Assembly (NCBI RefSeq): GCF_963855985.1
Contig: NC_087105.1
Location: 436,501 to 500,500, forward strand
DNA from: Ostrinia nubilalis
Lineage: Eukaryota; Arthropoda; Insecta; Lepidoptera; Crambidae
Reading direction: 5' to 3'
DNA length: 64,000 bases
Shown here: piece by piece, positions 1 to 11,657 of the stretch
Numbering within the stretch: position 1 is the first letter of the stretch
Layout: every line of letters starts with the position of its first letter
Position numbers and translations under genes: made by a program
Notes under the pieces: generated by a model
Seen by the model: only the letters and a program-made list of their open reading frames with translations
What the model was told of the DNA's origin: nothing
The model's database searches: none

Positions 1-591
1 TTTAAAGGACTTAAGAACACGTAGGCAATCGTGAAAGCCTTTTTGCGCACGGTTCTAGAGCCGTGTGCAAGACTATTAAGTAGAAGTCATTATTTAATTA
101 ATTTAATTGGGCAGTGTCAATTTATTATTTAAATGAGTGTCGTTTACATACTTTTAAATACTACTCGTATTATAATGTCCTTCTCAATGAACGGCACCGA
201 CGTTGGAAACTGCAATTGCAACTTGAACAACTTTTTAATGACAAAATTTCAGCTACAGCGGAATATTGAATTAAACAATTAAAATTTTTTTTCTTTTTTT
301 TTTTTTTGCGCTGGCATCCCTAGCTGTCAGACGCGTAATTTTAACGGGGTCAAATTTTTAATGTTAATTTACTATAATTTCGTGTAATATTGTGATAAAA
401 TTTACTGAAATCAATTGTTTATCGTATAAATAATGTATACGAGTGTTATCCGACGAAAATATTTAATATTTAAGACAAAAAAGTGAAGACAAAGTTTCGT
501 CAGCTGTCAACGAAAAATCTTCATAAATTCAAATTTACGGAACAAATTAACAGGGGAGTATTGTTTTTATTCATTAATTAACTAAGAAATA
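1..591. other. AT-rich non-coding left flank
   Basis: No coding region, RNA gene or clear terminal repeat could be supported here. A T-rich run sits near 283-306. The sequence directly upstream of the LINE reverse transcriptase that opens at about 592 could be flanking DNA or untranslated LINE sequence; I cannot tell which. Confidence 0.5.
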
Positions 592-2186
592 TTGAAAACC
601 CACGTGACACCCTGTGACTCGCACTTCTCTTTTAAACATATTACTCCATTAGATATCACTAAAACTTTTAATCTTTTAAACGTAAAGAGTACAACTGATA
701 TCTGGGGCATCTCTGTCAAGATAGTCAAACACATTATTGATATAATTTCCCCACAGTTAGCGATAATATTCAATAATTGCATAGAGAAGGGAATCTTCCC
801 CGACCTCATGAAACATAGTAGACTAATGCCATTATTTAAGTCTGGTAGCAAAACCGACCCTGGCAATTATAGACCCATTTCTATCTTGCCCGCTCTGAGC
901 AAGATTTTTGAAAAAATCATACAGGAGCAACTTATGATTCACTTTGGCTCTAATAAACTATTTCATAGTGAACAATATGGTTTCACCAAGGGTCGTTCCA
1001 CCACCGATGCTGGGGTTGCACTACTTAAACATATCTTCGAGGCTTGGGAGAATTCTCAAAATGCACTAGGGGTCTTCTGTGATCTCTCAAAAGCTTTTGA
1101 CTGCGTAGAACATCAAACGCTAACTCGCAAACTGCACTATTATGGGGTAAAGGACTCGGCTTTGGATTTAATACAATCCTATTTAAACTTTAGAGTTCAA
1201 AAAGTTGACATAAATGGTGTTTTGTCTTCTGGGTCACCTGTGAAAATGGGAGTTCCGCAGGGGTCCATTCTGGGTCCATTCTTGTTTCTTATATACATTA
1301 ATGATCTACCATATTTTGTTAAGGACTCTTGCGAAATCGTGTTATTTGCTGATGACACGTCTTTGATTTTTAATATCGACAGAAGTAAAAATAACTTTGA
1401 CGATGTAAATAATGCACTAACAAGAGTTTTAAGTTGGTTCACTACAAATAATTTACAACTCAATGCAAAGAAAACAAAATGTATAAAATTCTCTTTGCCT
1501 AACGTAAAAACGTAAAAACAGTTAGTACTCAAATAGAACTTAATAATAATGCAATCGATCTGGTAGACTCTACTGTATTTCTGGGAATTACCCTGGATTC
1601 AAAACTCCAGTGGGGCCCCCATATAGAAACTCTGGCGGGAAAGCTCAGCTCAGCGGCTTTTGCAATAAAAAGGATACGGTCATTAACCGATGTTTCAACA
1701 GCTCGCTTAGTCTACTTTAGCTACTTTCATAGCCTAATGTCATATGGAATCATGCTATGGGACAAAGCTGCAGATTTTGAAACAATATTTATTTTGCAAA
1801 AACGTGCGATAAGATACTTGTATAAAATGAAAGCAAGAGCATCCCTTAGAGAATTGTTTAAAGAAATTGGCATTCTCACGGCCGCTTCACAATACATCTT
1901 AAACTGTATTCTATTTATTCAAAAAAATATTACTGAATTCAAAAAGAAAAGTGATATTCACCAAATTAACACTAGAAATAAAAATAAATTGGCTATACCC
2001 GCTTTTAGACTTAATAAAGTGTTTGCCTCTTTTATGGGACAAGGTATCCATTTTTATAACAAAGTCCCTGATAAATATAAAGAGCTACCGTATAATAAAT
2101 TTAAAGATATAGTTAAAGATCACATGCTTAAAAAAGCCTATTATACAACTCGAGATTTTCTTAATGATAAGTCATCCTGGGAGTAG
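592..2186 (+). pseudogene. 5'-truncated jockey/CR1-group LINE reverse transcriptase, frameshifted
   Basis: Two reading frames (592-1515 and about 1500-2186) together cover a non-LTR reverse transcriptase (RT). The first holds the RT core: NYRPISILPALSKIFEK, GFTKGRST, the DLSKAFDCV aspartate motif, GVPQGSILGPFLFLIYINDLP, and the FADD catalytic box near 1347-1358. The second holds the thumb and C-terminal region, ending in a stop at 2184-2186. The frame changes at 1502-1519, where an 8-nt unit (CGTAAAAA) is repeated in tandem, which accounts for the shift. No AP endonuclease domain or ORF1 precedes it, and the frame opens without an ATG, so the copy is 5'-truncated and dead. Jockey versus CR1/L2 assignment is by motif style only. 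Confidence 0.85.
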
Positions 2187-2369
2187 GATTATGGTCCTCT
2201 CATGCTCGCACTAAAAATAATTAAAATGAAAAGTAATGTATAAACTCATAATAATTTCCCAAATGTTATAGTGTCATGCTTCTCAATCTGGACTGTTACT
2301 TAGCTTTATTATTAGTTTTTTATTTTAAAGAGATAACTTGGAATTGTCATTCTCACTAAAATGTCTCTG

Positions 2370-2898
2370 GGGTGGTGGCGTAGTGAGGCGGGTCGTTACA
2401 TTCCCTCTAATATGGTCGAGTGAAGCGATGGCTGGTTCACTCGTCATGTCTGTGAACAGGCGCTGCTTTCGGGGACTGGTCAATCCAAGTTATTCAAATT
2501 TATGTATGCGAGTCATTTCTACTAGTATCTTAATATGTAAGTCTAGATATTAGCACGTCACTACCTTGTTTAATATACCACGCAATCTTGTATACCCATT
2601 CTCATAAGATGCAACATGATACAAGAATGCATGGTAAATTCAGTGAACTGCTCCTGAATCGAATGTACCTACTACTACTATTTCTATTTATTTATATTAA
2701 CCGGCAGACAGTGGTGACTGAGTTTGTTGCGGCGCTTCTTCTCAGCACTTGCCAAATGTTGGTCTCGAAGCGCTGGTAGGGTAAAAAGATTATGAGACAT
2801 GTAGAGGCTCCTTAAGAGCAAAATGACGATTTGTAAGAACTATTTATTAGTCCAAACAAATAAAGAAATTTTGACTTTGACTTTGACTTTGAACACTG
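2370..2898 (+). mobile_element. LINE 3'-end copy with TTTGAC-repeat tail
   Basis: This stretch is repeated in inverted orientation at about 26083-26580 with high identity. It ends in AATAAAG followed by tandem TTTGAC units near 2870-2893, a microsatellite-type LINE tail. A third, heavily truncated relative lies at 34279-34345. It may be the 3' untranslated end of the LINE whose RT stops at 2186, or a separate insertion; the intervening 2187-2369 shows no clear boundary. Confidence 0.7.
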
Positions 2899-2969
2899 TG
2901 GCAACTTATCGAAATACATTAGGCATTATTTTGTATAGTTTGTTGTGCAGTCAACTGTACAATATTATA

Positions 2970-3119
2970 CAGGTTGTTCAGAAGAGGGTTAGTCAAACAC
3001 GTTGGGTTTGTAGGTAGAGTCATTTTGAGAATACAAATTCGGCCATATTTTGATCCTATGAATTTGAATCAATCAAAATGTCTCTACCTATACGCCCAAC
3101 GTGTTTCTTTAACACCCTG
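2970..3119. mobile_element. TA-flanked palindromic MITE (150 bp)
   Basis: Long imperfect terminal inverted repeats start CAGGTTGTTC on the left and end CACCCTG on the right. They include the inverted pair ACACGTTGGG and CCCAACGTGT plus GTAGGTAGAG and CTCTACCTA. TA dinucleotides flank both ends (2968-2969, 3120-3121), fitting a Tc1/mariner-type target duplication. No coding capacity. Confidence 0.75.
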
Positions 3120-3121
3120 TA

Positions 3122-4430
3122 TATCTTTATTGTTACATTCGAATCGTCAACCGCTTATTAATAATAATTGGTGTCCGTCGCTCCCGCTGTCTTATCATTG
3201 GACATTGGAGTCTTCAATTCTGAAAGCCTCTCGGCACGCGACACTAGTGCCGTGTGAACTACACTTAAGTAGACAAGCTTCCTAGTAATTGTAATCTACT
3301 TACTTATGATAGGTACCAACATAGTATATTGTACATAATGTGTACCTACTTGATGTAAGTTTCAGCGTTTAATACCACCGAAGACAGATATCCACGTAAT
3401 AGTTTTGCTTTAGTATACGATATTATAATCTATCTACAAAAAAGCATATGAAGAGCAGCAGAGAAAGTGTAGATACAGTACATTACTACTTATAGTTATG
3501 AAGAAGATTCAGGGTCTAAATCTTAGACTCTCTACAATTACGGAATATATGCAGACAAAGTCAAAGTTTTCACATACACCATGTGCGTTCTATGGCATTA
3601 TGCCTATACATAAAATCTTGCACTCTAATACCGCTTTTTTGTGTCTCTACAGCAGTTCCTGGCTTCGCCTTAACAGCTTTGCGCACGGCACCAACGCTTC
3701 TTATCTTGAACTCCAATATCAATTTATCAGTGATATAATATTCGCCGCGCGAGCGCACGTCACTGTTGCCACCAACGGCAATCATGGGACGCACAAGCGT
3801 GCTTGGCCAGATTGTGAAATTGCTTGAAAAGGATGCAATAGCACTTTTTTGCACAAGGGAAAATAAAAAATAAGCTCAAAATAATGCTATTCGAAAATAT
3901 TATGGAAAAGAAATAATAGCTTATTTTATTAAGCTTTTCGTTTCAAAACTGTTCCTAAACTTATCGTATTTAAGCTCCTATGAATACAAACTTTTCCGCA
4001 ACTCGCTCAGAATTTACGAGGGCTTGCTTATTCTGCCGGAAAACTCTACAAATCCAGTTCCTTACTCCAGCTTCAATCAAATAACAAAAGTAAGAAATAG
4101 GTATCTAAAAAGATTCTTTCATGTTGCACGTAATACTTACATAATACATAAAAATCAGAAAATTTTGTAAGTCAACCTTACGGCCATGAAGAAAAACTAC
4201 GCAATGTAGGTATACCTAAAGCAAAACAGAAGAATGAGTGCAGATGCCGCGAGGTACGGTAGCCGGACGTGGCTCTTGCTCGTATTTATAAGAGCGTTGA
4301 TTCATTGATTATTACAACAAATCAAATCAAATATCAAATAATTTATTGTGCATAAATTTGGGTACATTACATTTGCAGTAGTAATTGCAATAATAAAGTT
4401 AGATCGCCAAATCCTACCATTACAGCTGTA
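3122..4430. other. Non-coding interval
   Basis: Only short shadow ORFs occur here. I see no splice-bounded exon, RNA gene or repeat with clear ends. Confidence 0.4.
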
Positions 4431-4433
4431 TAC

Positions 4434-4690
4434 ACATCATCATCATCAACAGCCCTTTACAGTCCACTGCTGGACTATGAGCCTCCTTCACAATAGTGGA
4501 GGGTTTTGCCATAATCTCCACGCTTGGCAGGCGGGTTGGAGATCGCAGTTTAAAAAATTGATGTTTTTCAGAGAGCGCTGCTGCCCATTCTCTGTTTGAT
4601 GTGTAGTCCCTAAGTCGCCTCTTACGACACCCGCGGGAAGAGTAGGGGTTGGTGACAAATGTATTCTACTCTGCCGTCACCACACGGCTT
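4434..4690 (-). mobile_element. Fragment related to the 5' part of the RTE LINE
   Basis: The segment GGAGGGTTTTGCC, CACGCTTGGCAGGCGGGTTGG, GATCGCAGTTT, GCTGCTGCCC and CGCCTCTTACGACAC is shared, in order and orientation, with the 5' end of the RTE element near 43090-43272. It is preceded by a CATCATCATCATCA run and a CCACTGCTGGACT box. It is diverged and probably a partial or chimeric insertion. Confidence 0.6.
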
Positions 4691-4747
4691 AGCTGTATAC
4701 AGCTTGCACAGCTGTATACACATTTCTCTTAAAATAAAATTAAAAAA

Positions 4748-5830
4748 CTATTCCTTATGCTCCATAAAATCTTTCAAACTATAGAAACAATTTTTCAATA
4801 ACCACAATTTAGTGAGCCTCTTAAACGAATTTAAACTTAATTCATCATCAGATTTTACAGATACAACTCTGCTAACCCTTCTTAAAGCATACACAAATTT
4901 GTTAACTCTTGTGCACAGGTCATCAATATGAGTCTTCCAGTTACAATGGCAATCAACATTCATACCTAGGAATTTTATTTGTGTAACTTCTTCTATGGGG
5001 TCATCATTAACTGTAACATTCAAAGACTGTGAGTTACCTCTTACTGTCCGGAACTGTATGTATTTTGTTTTGCCAGCGTTCAATTTTAAATTATTACATT
5101 TGAGCCATGCTATGGCCTGAGATAATATGTTATTCACCTAAATGTTATATGTGGCAATGTCTTTACGTTCAATAATAAGGGTGGTGTCATCTGCAAACAA
5201 GATACATTCCTGCGATACATGTTTAGGCAAATCGTTAATATAAAGCAAAAAAAGAAGTGGCCCCAGTATGCTGCCCTGGGGAACACCGAATTTATTATTA
5301 ACATAAGAAGATCTATATGGCAAAACTGTTTTTGATTGCGAACAATACCTTTTGATTTCCACACACTGTGTTCTGTCACTCAAGTATGATTTTATCAATT
5401 CAAACGCTGGACCTCGTATACCATATTTGGATAATTTTGCTAGGAGACGTTTTTGTGACACACGAAATCGAAAGCTTTACTCATATCCATGAATATCACC
5501 GTGATGGGTATCTTTTGGTCCATGCAAGTCATTATATGTCGAATCAAATTAAATGCAGCCAATGAAGTACTTCTTATACGTACTATTCCTACCTTTTCTA
5601 AACCCATTTTGCTTCTCTGTAATGATATTGTATTTTTCAAAGAATTTATTTATTTAACCTCCTGTAAATTATCTTTTCAATTATCTTTGAGAATATTGGT
5701 ATCAAGGTAACCGGCCTATAATTATCTATTTTACATTTTTCACCTTTTTTGAATAGGGGTTTTACGATAGATTTTTTCAATTTTTCTGGGAATTTTCCTT
5801 GCACCAAGCATAAATTGACTACATATAGTA
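4748..5830 (-). pseudogene. Jockey-like LINE reverse transcriptase fragment, degraded
   Basis: Read on the minus strand, several frames encode ordered pieces of a non-LTR RT. These are a fingers segment with NYRP near 5720, a KQNGF/GRN-like motif near 5600, KYGIRGPAFELIKSYLSDRT, FGVPQGSILGPLLFLLYIND, the FADD catalytic box near 5190, and a thumb region ending at 4748. Frames are broken by stops and shifts near 5138, 5440 and 5600. The C-terminal part appears internally deleted. It is a dead copy, distinct in sequence from the RTs at 592 and 8058. Confidence 0.85.
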
Positions 5831-7352
5831 ATGGAAATACCTACCTAATGGCAATTCCATTCATTATTTTGGTAACCAAGTATCATCTAAGAATCAGAAA
5901 TATTTCTTCTCTCTTGCTTTTTTTTTAGTTGGTAGTTGGTACATAACAGGCTGAAAAGGATTACCTATTAGGTCTCTACATAATTTACACAATTAAAGCA
6001 ATTTACGACCCTACACTGTTTTGTACGATGCGATACGAATGCGTATTTACTGGTGGAGCGTGCGTAAAAGCCTATATTGGTTTTTGGATATGTCAAACTG
6101 CCCTCCTAAAGCACAGAATCGATTTTCGAAAAAGTAAGTGGCCTATTCATGCCTTCAATCTGTGAGAACTACAAAGCCCTGTTTATAAACTTGCTGTTAG
6201 CTTTTCTATTTATTGCACACGGAAAATTTGCGCACGTCTCTTGAAAGCCCAACACAGGAGATTAGACGCAGCGCCGGCGCCGGCGCACCAGTCGACACGC
6301 TTTAGACCAAAACATGCGTTCGCGCGCGATATCACGACAACCAACACGACGTCTTACGAGTGAAGTGAGGTATATTCTTACAAACTTACAAGAAAACAGT
6401 GAAAATGTATGTGGTTCTGGAACTAGCGATAAATGTGAAATGAAGTCTTAATTGAATAGAATGACGTCACAGGTAAGAGAAACACTGTCTCTACCTGTTA
6501 AATACCAAACGATTTTTGATGTGCTCAGGTATCTGAAAATCTATGGCAATTATTGAAACCTTAACAGTAATTAGAATTAAAAGATAGAGCAAAGCTACTG
6601 AGCTCATCCTTAGAGGTCAAGCAAAAAGACAAGAGTCAACTTATCCAACTAATAGGTCAATTCAAGTCATGAGGGCTCATTACAAAATTTCCCACAAAAA
6701 TACACGTCCCACTTTTGGAATCGACCTCCGTTGGCAAGCAGTAAGCAAAAATTAGTACAACAAACTACTTGCTGTCGCTTTTTGTGTGTCGCAAACTACC
6801 AACTCCTAAACTTGGCGTCATCTGAAGTCACAGGAAAATTTACACAATTCACACTAATTGATTAGGTTCCTCGTGTAAATAGATACGCAAGTTATATTTA
6901 ATCAGAATGTCAGATAAGCGAACAAAGTCAATGTTGTAGAGTCCGCAATAAATCTTAATCAAGATGCATCGATGCTTTATACGTTATCTGCTAAGCAATG
7001 TGGAGATTTATTAGTATTTACTATTAATTACTATCTGATAAAGGGAGACAAGGGATGCATTGAAACATTAAATTATCATTAGTCAACATCTATCGTGATT
7101 ATCTTTAATGAGTCTCTTATCAGCCGAATACATTACATTTTTTTTAGAAAATATAAAACTGTGTAGAGCACAGCAATACTGCACGCATTTTTTCGTATTT
7201 GAAGGACAGGGAACAAATAAACATTTGAACAATTTAAATCTTTTTATCAACGTTTTGATTTGTTGTATCATGCGCCCTCTTAACTATCGGGGGCAGAATA
7301 AGTAGAGTTGTCCTGAATTATACACAACCAAAAATACCAAAACAAAAGGTCT
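5831..7352. other. Non-coding interval with a GC-rich patch
   Basis: No gene is supported. A CpG-rich patch at about 6235-6360 contains a short GGCGCC-type alternating run near 6272-6286 and an ACGACGTC box near 6350. It might be a promoter but no TATA box or exon was evident. Confidence 0.35.
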
Positions 7353-7525
7353 ATTCCACTTTGATCACCTGGATTTGATAACCCAGGTGGTAAAAGTGGA
7401 CTCTAGGCGACACTTTGGTGTCCTTGGATCACCCATGGATAAGATCACCTAGGTGATCAAAGTGGACTTCTTATCCATGGGTGATCAGAGTCTGGAGAGA
7501 GCCTGGATTCCACTTTGATCACCAA
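7353..7525. repeat. Cluster of nested inverted repeats
   Basis: The unit TTCCACTTTGATCACC occurs at about 7355 and 7508 and inverted (GGTGATCAAAGTGGA) at 7452. A second inverted pair, GATCACCCATGGATAAG and CTTATCCATGGGTGATC, brackets the perfect palindrome ATCACCTAGGTGAT (7444-7457). It looks like one or two MITEs that have rearranged. No target duplication was resolved. Confidence 0.6.
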
Positions 7526-7994
7526 AATAGATCAAACAAAATAAGTTACTGCTTATTTGATAGGTAGAGTTTGTTACCCTAACTACAACCTTACCTTCCT
7601 TGCCCTGTAGTTTTTATCGAAAATTGAAAGTCGCTTTCTGCACACACGCGGTCTTCAGCGAGCTTCAGCTGGTGTTATATTTGTTTAGGTTACTGAAAAT
7701 AAGTTTTAGTAATCGACTTGCCTGCTGATTTTTTTGTATGAGACGAGAAAGAATTTGAAATTAGTAAAAAATTATACATAACGCACTGACTATATAAAGT
7801 AAACTTCCTGTATTTTCCTAAATAATTGTAGGTACTCAAAAATTAGAAAACAAACAATTACCTATATGTTTATTGTTAAATGTTAGGTGCGTTAATGTAA
7901 ATACTCGAAAAAACGTCGTACATAGAATATTTAAACGTCGCGACATGTTTCGTAGTAGCTAGCTATTTTTGCTACGGGTTTTCCGTAGACAGAT

Positions 7995-8066
7995 GATCTA
8001 AGCACATTAAATTACAGGTATAATGATCTTAGTATATCTAAGCACATTAAATTACAGGTACAATGA
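7995..8066 (+). repeat. 40-bp imperfect tandem duplication
   Basis: The segment CTAAGCACATTAAATTACAG followed by GTA(T/C)AATGA(T/C)CT is present twice, offset by about 40 bp. The second copy runs directly into LINE coding sequence, so the duplication lies exactly at the LINE 5' truncation point. Confidence 0.7.
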
Positions 8067-9028
8067 CCTGCTCAAACCCGGTACCTTTGGGTACGCAGAT
8101 GACACGACAGTGACAGCCAAATATATATCCAACGCAAAAGCCGACAGGCGTGAGGTCGAGTCTTGTCGTGAGTCCCTAATTGAACGCTTAAATTTGGCCC
8201 TTCAGGATGTCTCTGATTGGGGCGATGCCAACCTGGTCCAATTTAACGCGTCAAAAACACAGGCGTGTCTGTTCTCCGCCAAACGAAGTCCATTTCTTAT
8301 GGCTCCAACATTCCGAGGTGTGCCTGTCAAAATCACCGAGCGACTGCAACTCTTGGGCATTGAAATGTCCAGCAAGCTGAACTTTGGCGAGTACATCGAA
8401 TCCATAGCGAAAACTGCTGCCAAAAAGCTTGGTATCCTCTCGAGGGCAAGGCAGTACTTCTCCAAGAAGCAAAGGCTGCAGCTTTATAAAGCACAGATCC
8501 GACCTTGCATGGAGTACTGCTGCCACCTCTGGGACGGCTCTGCCAAGAAACATTTGGCTGCTTTGGATTCGGTGGAAAGGCGTGCCAGAAGACTTATCGA
8601 CAGCCCTACCCTTGTTGAAGCGGCGCTCCAGGAACTTGACCATCGCCGTAAGGTAGCATCCCTATCGGTTTTCTACAGGCTACACTTCGGAGAATGTGCG
8701 AAAGAATTACATGAATTAATTCCACCAGCCCCCTTCCATCATCGGGGAACCAGACGCAGGTTAGCGTACCATCCCTATATTGTTGACATTCCACCAGCTC
8801 GCACTAAGCGTTTCGATGACTCTTTTATAATGCGAACAGCTAGGGACTGGAATTCGTTGCCTGCTGCTGTCTTTCCCGAAAACTATAATCCGGGCCTTTT
8901 CAAGGCGAGAGTGAATAGGCACTTACAGGGCAGATATGTACCATCCTAGACCGCATCCCACTTAACATCAGGTGCGATTGTGGTCAAATACCTGCCTTGT
9001 TATGCATAAAAAAAAAAAAAAAAAAAAA
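8058..9028 (+). pseudogene. 5'-truncated LINE: RT C-terminal half plus poly(A) tail
   Basis: The frame runs unbroken from within the RT palm to a stop at 8947-8949. It begins at the NDLL residues that normally precede the active site, then has the YADD box at 8092-8103, the thumb region, KAQIRPCMEYCCHLWDG, and a C-terminal RTARDWNSLPAAVFP segment typical of lepidopteran jockey-like elements. A short 3' untranslated region ends in about 21 A residues (9008-9028). Everything 5' of the palm is missing, so this is a dead-on-arrival copy. The long intact frame suggests it is fairly young. Confidence 0.85.
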
Positions 9029-10228
9029 AGTAACTGCTGCATGTTCGATAAACAGTGCACGTATTGAAATTCATTTTAAAAGCAACGTGTATGCAAAAAT
9101 ATGCATCGCGTGTAGCCGAAATAATTCCAAGGCCATTGGTTATCCCACAATTGGCAAAAATACGCACGTAAATACTTTAGTTATTGCAGATCAATTAAAA
9201 CGTATCTACCTACATAATTTATCAAATTATGTATCGGGAAAAAATTGACACAATCTAATTATTATTCAATGAGATAAAGTAGTAGTTTCTAATATTGTTT
9301 AGGTAACTCAAATTTTCTTCAAAATTTAAACGCACCCCTACGTGTTATACATCAAATTGTGCGTAATATTTTTAGTAAACACCCTCGTGACGTTTGACAC
9401 GCGAAAAATCGATTTTCGTGGAAATTTTCGACTTTTCAAATTTTTAATATTGACTTAGAATATTTTCATACAAAAATTTACAACTTTGGTATTTTTGGTC
9501 CGTTTTTCAAAATTTTTTCGCTTTAATAGACTCACCCCTTTCGGCTTAGCACTCCCCTGACGTTCGATTGATATCGTTCCATACTAGAACTTGCTTTTTT
9601 GGCGGATTTTAGGTTTTCGGAAACGGTTTTTGGACGTCTTTTTCAAAATTTTTCAGGGCGACCCCAGGCGTTGACCGTCTTATTTTGTCCGTCTCGACGA
9701 GCCCTATCCGTGGACACCTCATTTGTTGCGATCCGACGCATACAAATCGAAAAATTTGCCCGCCCACCCACCCTTTGGTCATTTACTAGGTAGACTTTTT
9801 GGATTTGACCAAAAATTATTATTTTCGTTTTGGGTTGTATTGGCCAGGGTCATCACTGAGGGACAGTTTGACGAAATTTGAGTTTAGTTTAAGGTTCAAT
9901 TTAGGTCTTATTTGACAAATAATTTAATTTATACATTTTATAATTTTATTGTGACCGCTCCTGACTGCGACGTTGTGGCTCCCGGTATCTGAAAAGTAAA
10001 CTAACGCATTATAATATATTTTAAGAAGACAAACTTAGTAACTTACCGGGTGCTGCGACGGCTGCATACTGTGGTCGGGATCTGAAACGGAAAAGAAGTT
10101 TTAACCAATTTTATATTATATTTTACCTTATACAACTTATACAAACCTTTTATTTTAACTTGTGTTTTTCTTCACGCGGTCATAAAGACCTAAGTTGTTT
10201 TAATTATATTGACGCATACCTCTGATAG
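9029..10228 (+). other. Non-coding interval, possibly the 5' UTR of the R1-like element
   Basis: No gene is visible. From about 9540 the sequence becomes more GC-rich and leads without a visible break into ORF1 at 10229, so 9540-10228 may be the LINE 5' untranslated region. That is inference from position only. Confidence 0.35.
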
Positions 10229-11657
10229 TATGTTTGGATTCAGAACACCCGCTAAGAGGGTAAACGATGAGAACCAGCAAAGGTCTCCTGATTCCCCGCC
10301 CATCAGAAGACCGGGTAAAGTGAGGCGCAGCGTCGGGGAGTGGGAGGCGGGGAAAGCTGGGCTTTCCTCCGCATCCGACTCAACCCCGCCGCGAGCCGAA
10401 CCACCGAAGGCTCCAAAGAAGCCCGCGCCGTTGCGCCGAGCTTCTGTGGAGGCTTCGGTGAACTCACCTAAAACCCCCACTGCCACTGTCACCAGAGACA
10501 GGACAGCCGAAGCCAGAGCCTCCCTTCAGAAGGCCAAGGTGAGCCTTGGCACCGCTCGCAACCTGAGGGGCGACATCAAGACCACCGTCGTAGAGGCTCT
10601 GGATCGGCTGTACCAGCTCGTTAAGGAGTCGGAAACGGACAGGAAGGGGAAGGCTCCCAGCAAGAGCATGGTTGAGCCTGAACCTGAAAAGGAGAAGGAA
10701 AAGGATAGGGAAGAGGAAAAGAGAGTGGACGAGGATCGGATAGTGGCAGAAATACGGGAAAACAGGAGACTTTTGTTGGAAAGTAACATTAAAATAGAAG
10801 CTATGAAGGAAGAGATCGAAAAGCAGCGGAGTTCCTTAGAAAAGACGTCATATGCTAGCGTGGCGGCTTCCGTGCCCAACCAGCAGCGTCCAGTCAGGTC
10901 GGCCCTCCACTCTGTCGTCGTCTCATCAAAGGATGTGATGGAGACGGGAGAGGAGGTGCTGCGGAAGGTCAGGGAAGCCGTCAACGCTAAGGAAGGATGG
11001 GTCCGTGTTGAGAAGATACGTAAAGCAAAAAATGCCAAGATCATCATGGGCTGTGGAAGCGAGGAGGAAAGACAGAAAGTCAAGGAAAGGATTGCGGGCA
11101 CGGGTGGCCTCCTCATCGCGGAGGACATGAAAAATAAAGACCCGCTCCTGGTGCTCAAGGACGTCCTGTTGCTGAACAGCGATGCGGACGTTCTGAAGGC
11201 ACTAAGGATGCAGAACGGGAGTATTTTCCGTGACCTCCGCGAGGGGGAGGACCGTGTCACAATCCGGTATAAGAAAAAAGCAAGGAACCCGCACACAAAC
11301 CATATTGTAGTGAGCGTTTCCCCGATGGTTTGGAAGAGAGCAAACGAGGCGGGATCCGTGCATATCGATCTACAGCACATCAGAGTGGCCGACCAATCAC
11401 CGCTGGTGCAGTGCACAAAGTGCTTGGGATACGGCCACAGTAGACGATTTTGCACGGAGCCCGCCGACGTTTGCAGCCACTGTGGGGGGCCGCACTTCAG
11501 CGCCGACTGCGCCGAGAAGCTCGCTGGTGGGGCACCATCGTGCAAGAACTGCCAGCGAGCCAAAGCGGAGCATGTCGCACACAACGCGTTTAGTAGCGAC
11601 TGCCCAGTGCGCAGGCGGTGGGATGCGCTGGCCAGGTCCACAGTGGCATATTGCTAA
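10229..11657 (+). CDS. R1/jockey-type LINE ORF1 (gag-like, three CCHC knuckles)
   Basis: An unbroken frame starting at ATG 10229 (about 475 aa). The N-terminal third is basic and proline/serine-rich. A highly charged EKEKEKDREEEKR stretch and a coiled-coil-like segment follow, then a conserved gag-like domain, then three zinc knuckles near the C-terminus: CTKCLGYGHSRRFC, CSHCGGPHFSADC, and a longer CKNC..H..C knuckle. This order matches ORF1 proteins of R1/TRAS-like and other arthropod non-LTR elements, which bind RNA in the retrotransposition particle. After the stop at 11655-11657 no endonuclease/RT ORF2 is present. The copy is therefore 3'-incomplete or ORF2 was lost, and it cannot move autonomously. 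The intact frame points to recent insertion or selection. Confidence 0.85.

Noticed and set aside
10526..11641. Long minus-strand ORF (371 codons)
   Set aside because: It is the antisense shadow of the R1-like ORF1; the Ser/Leu-rich translation has no domain, while the plus strand has three zinc knuckles.
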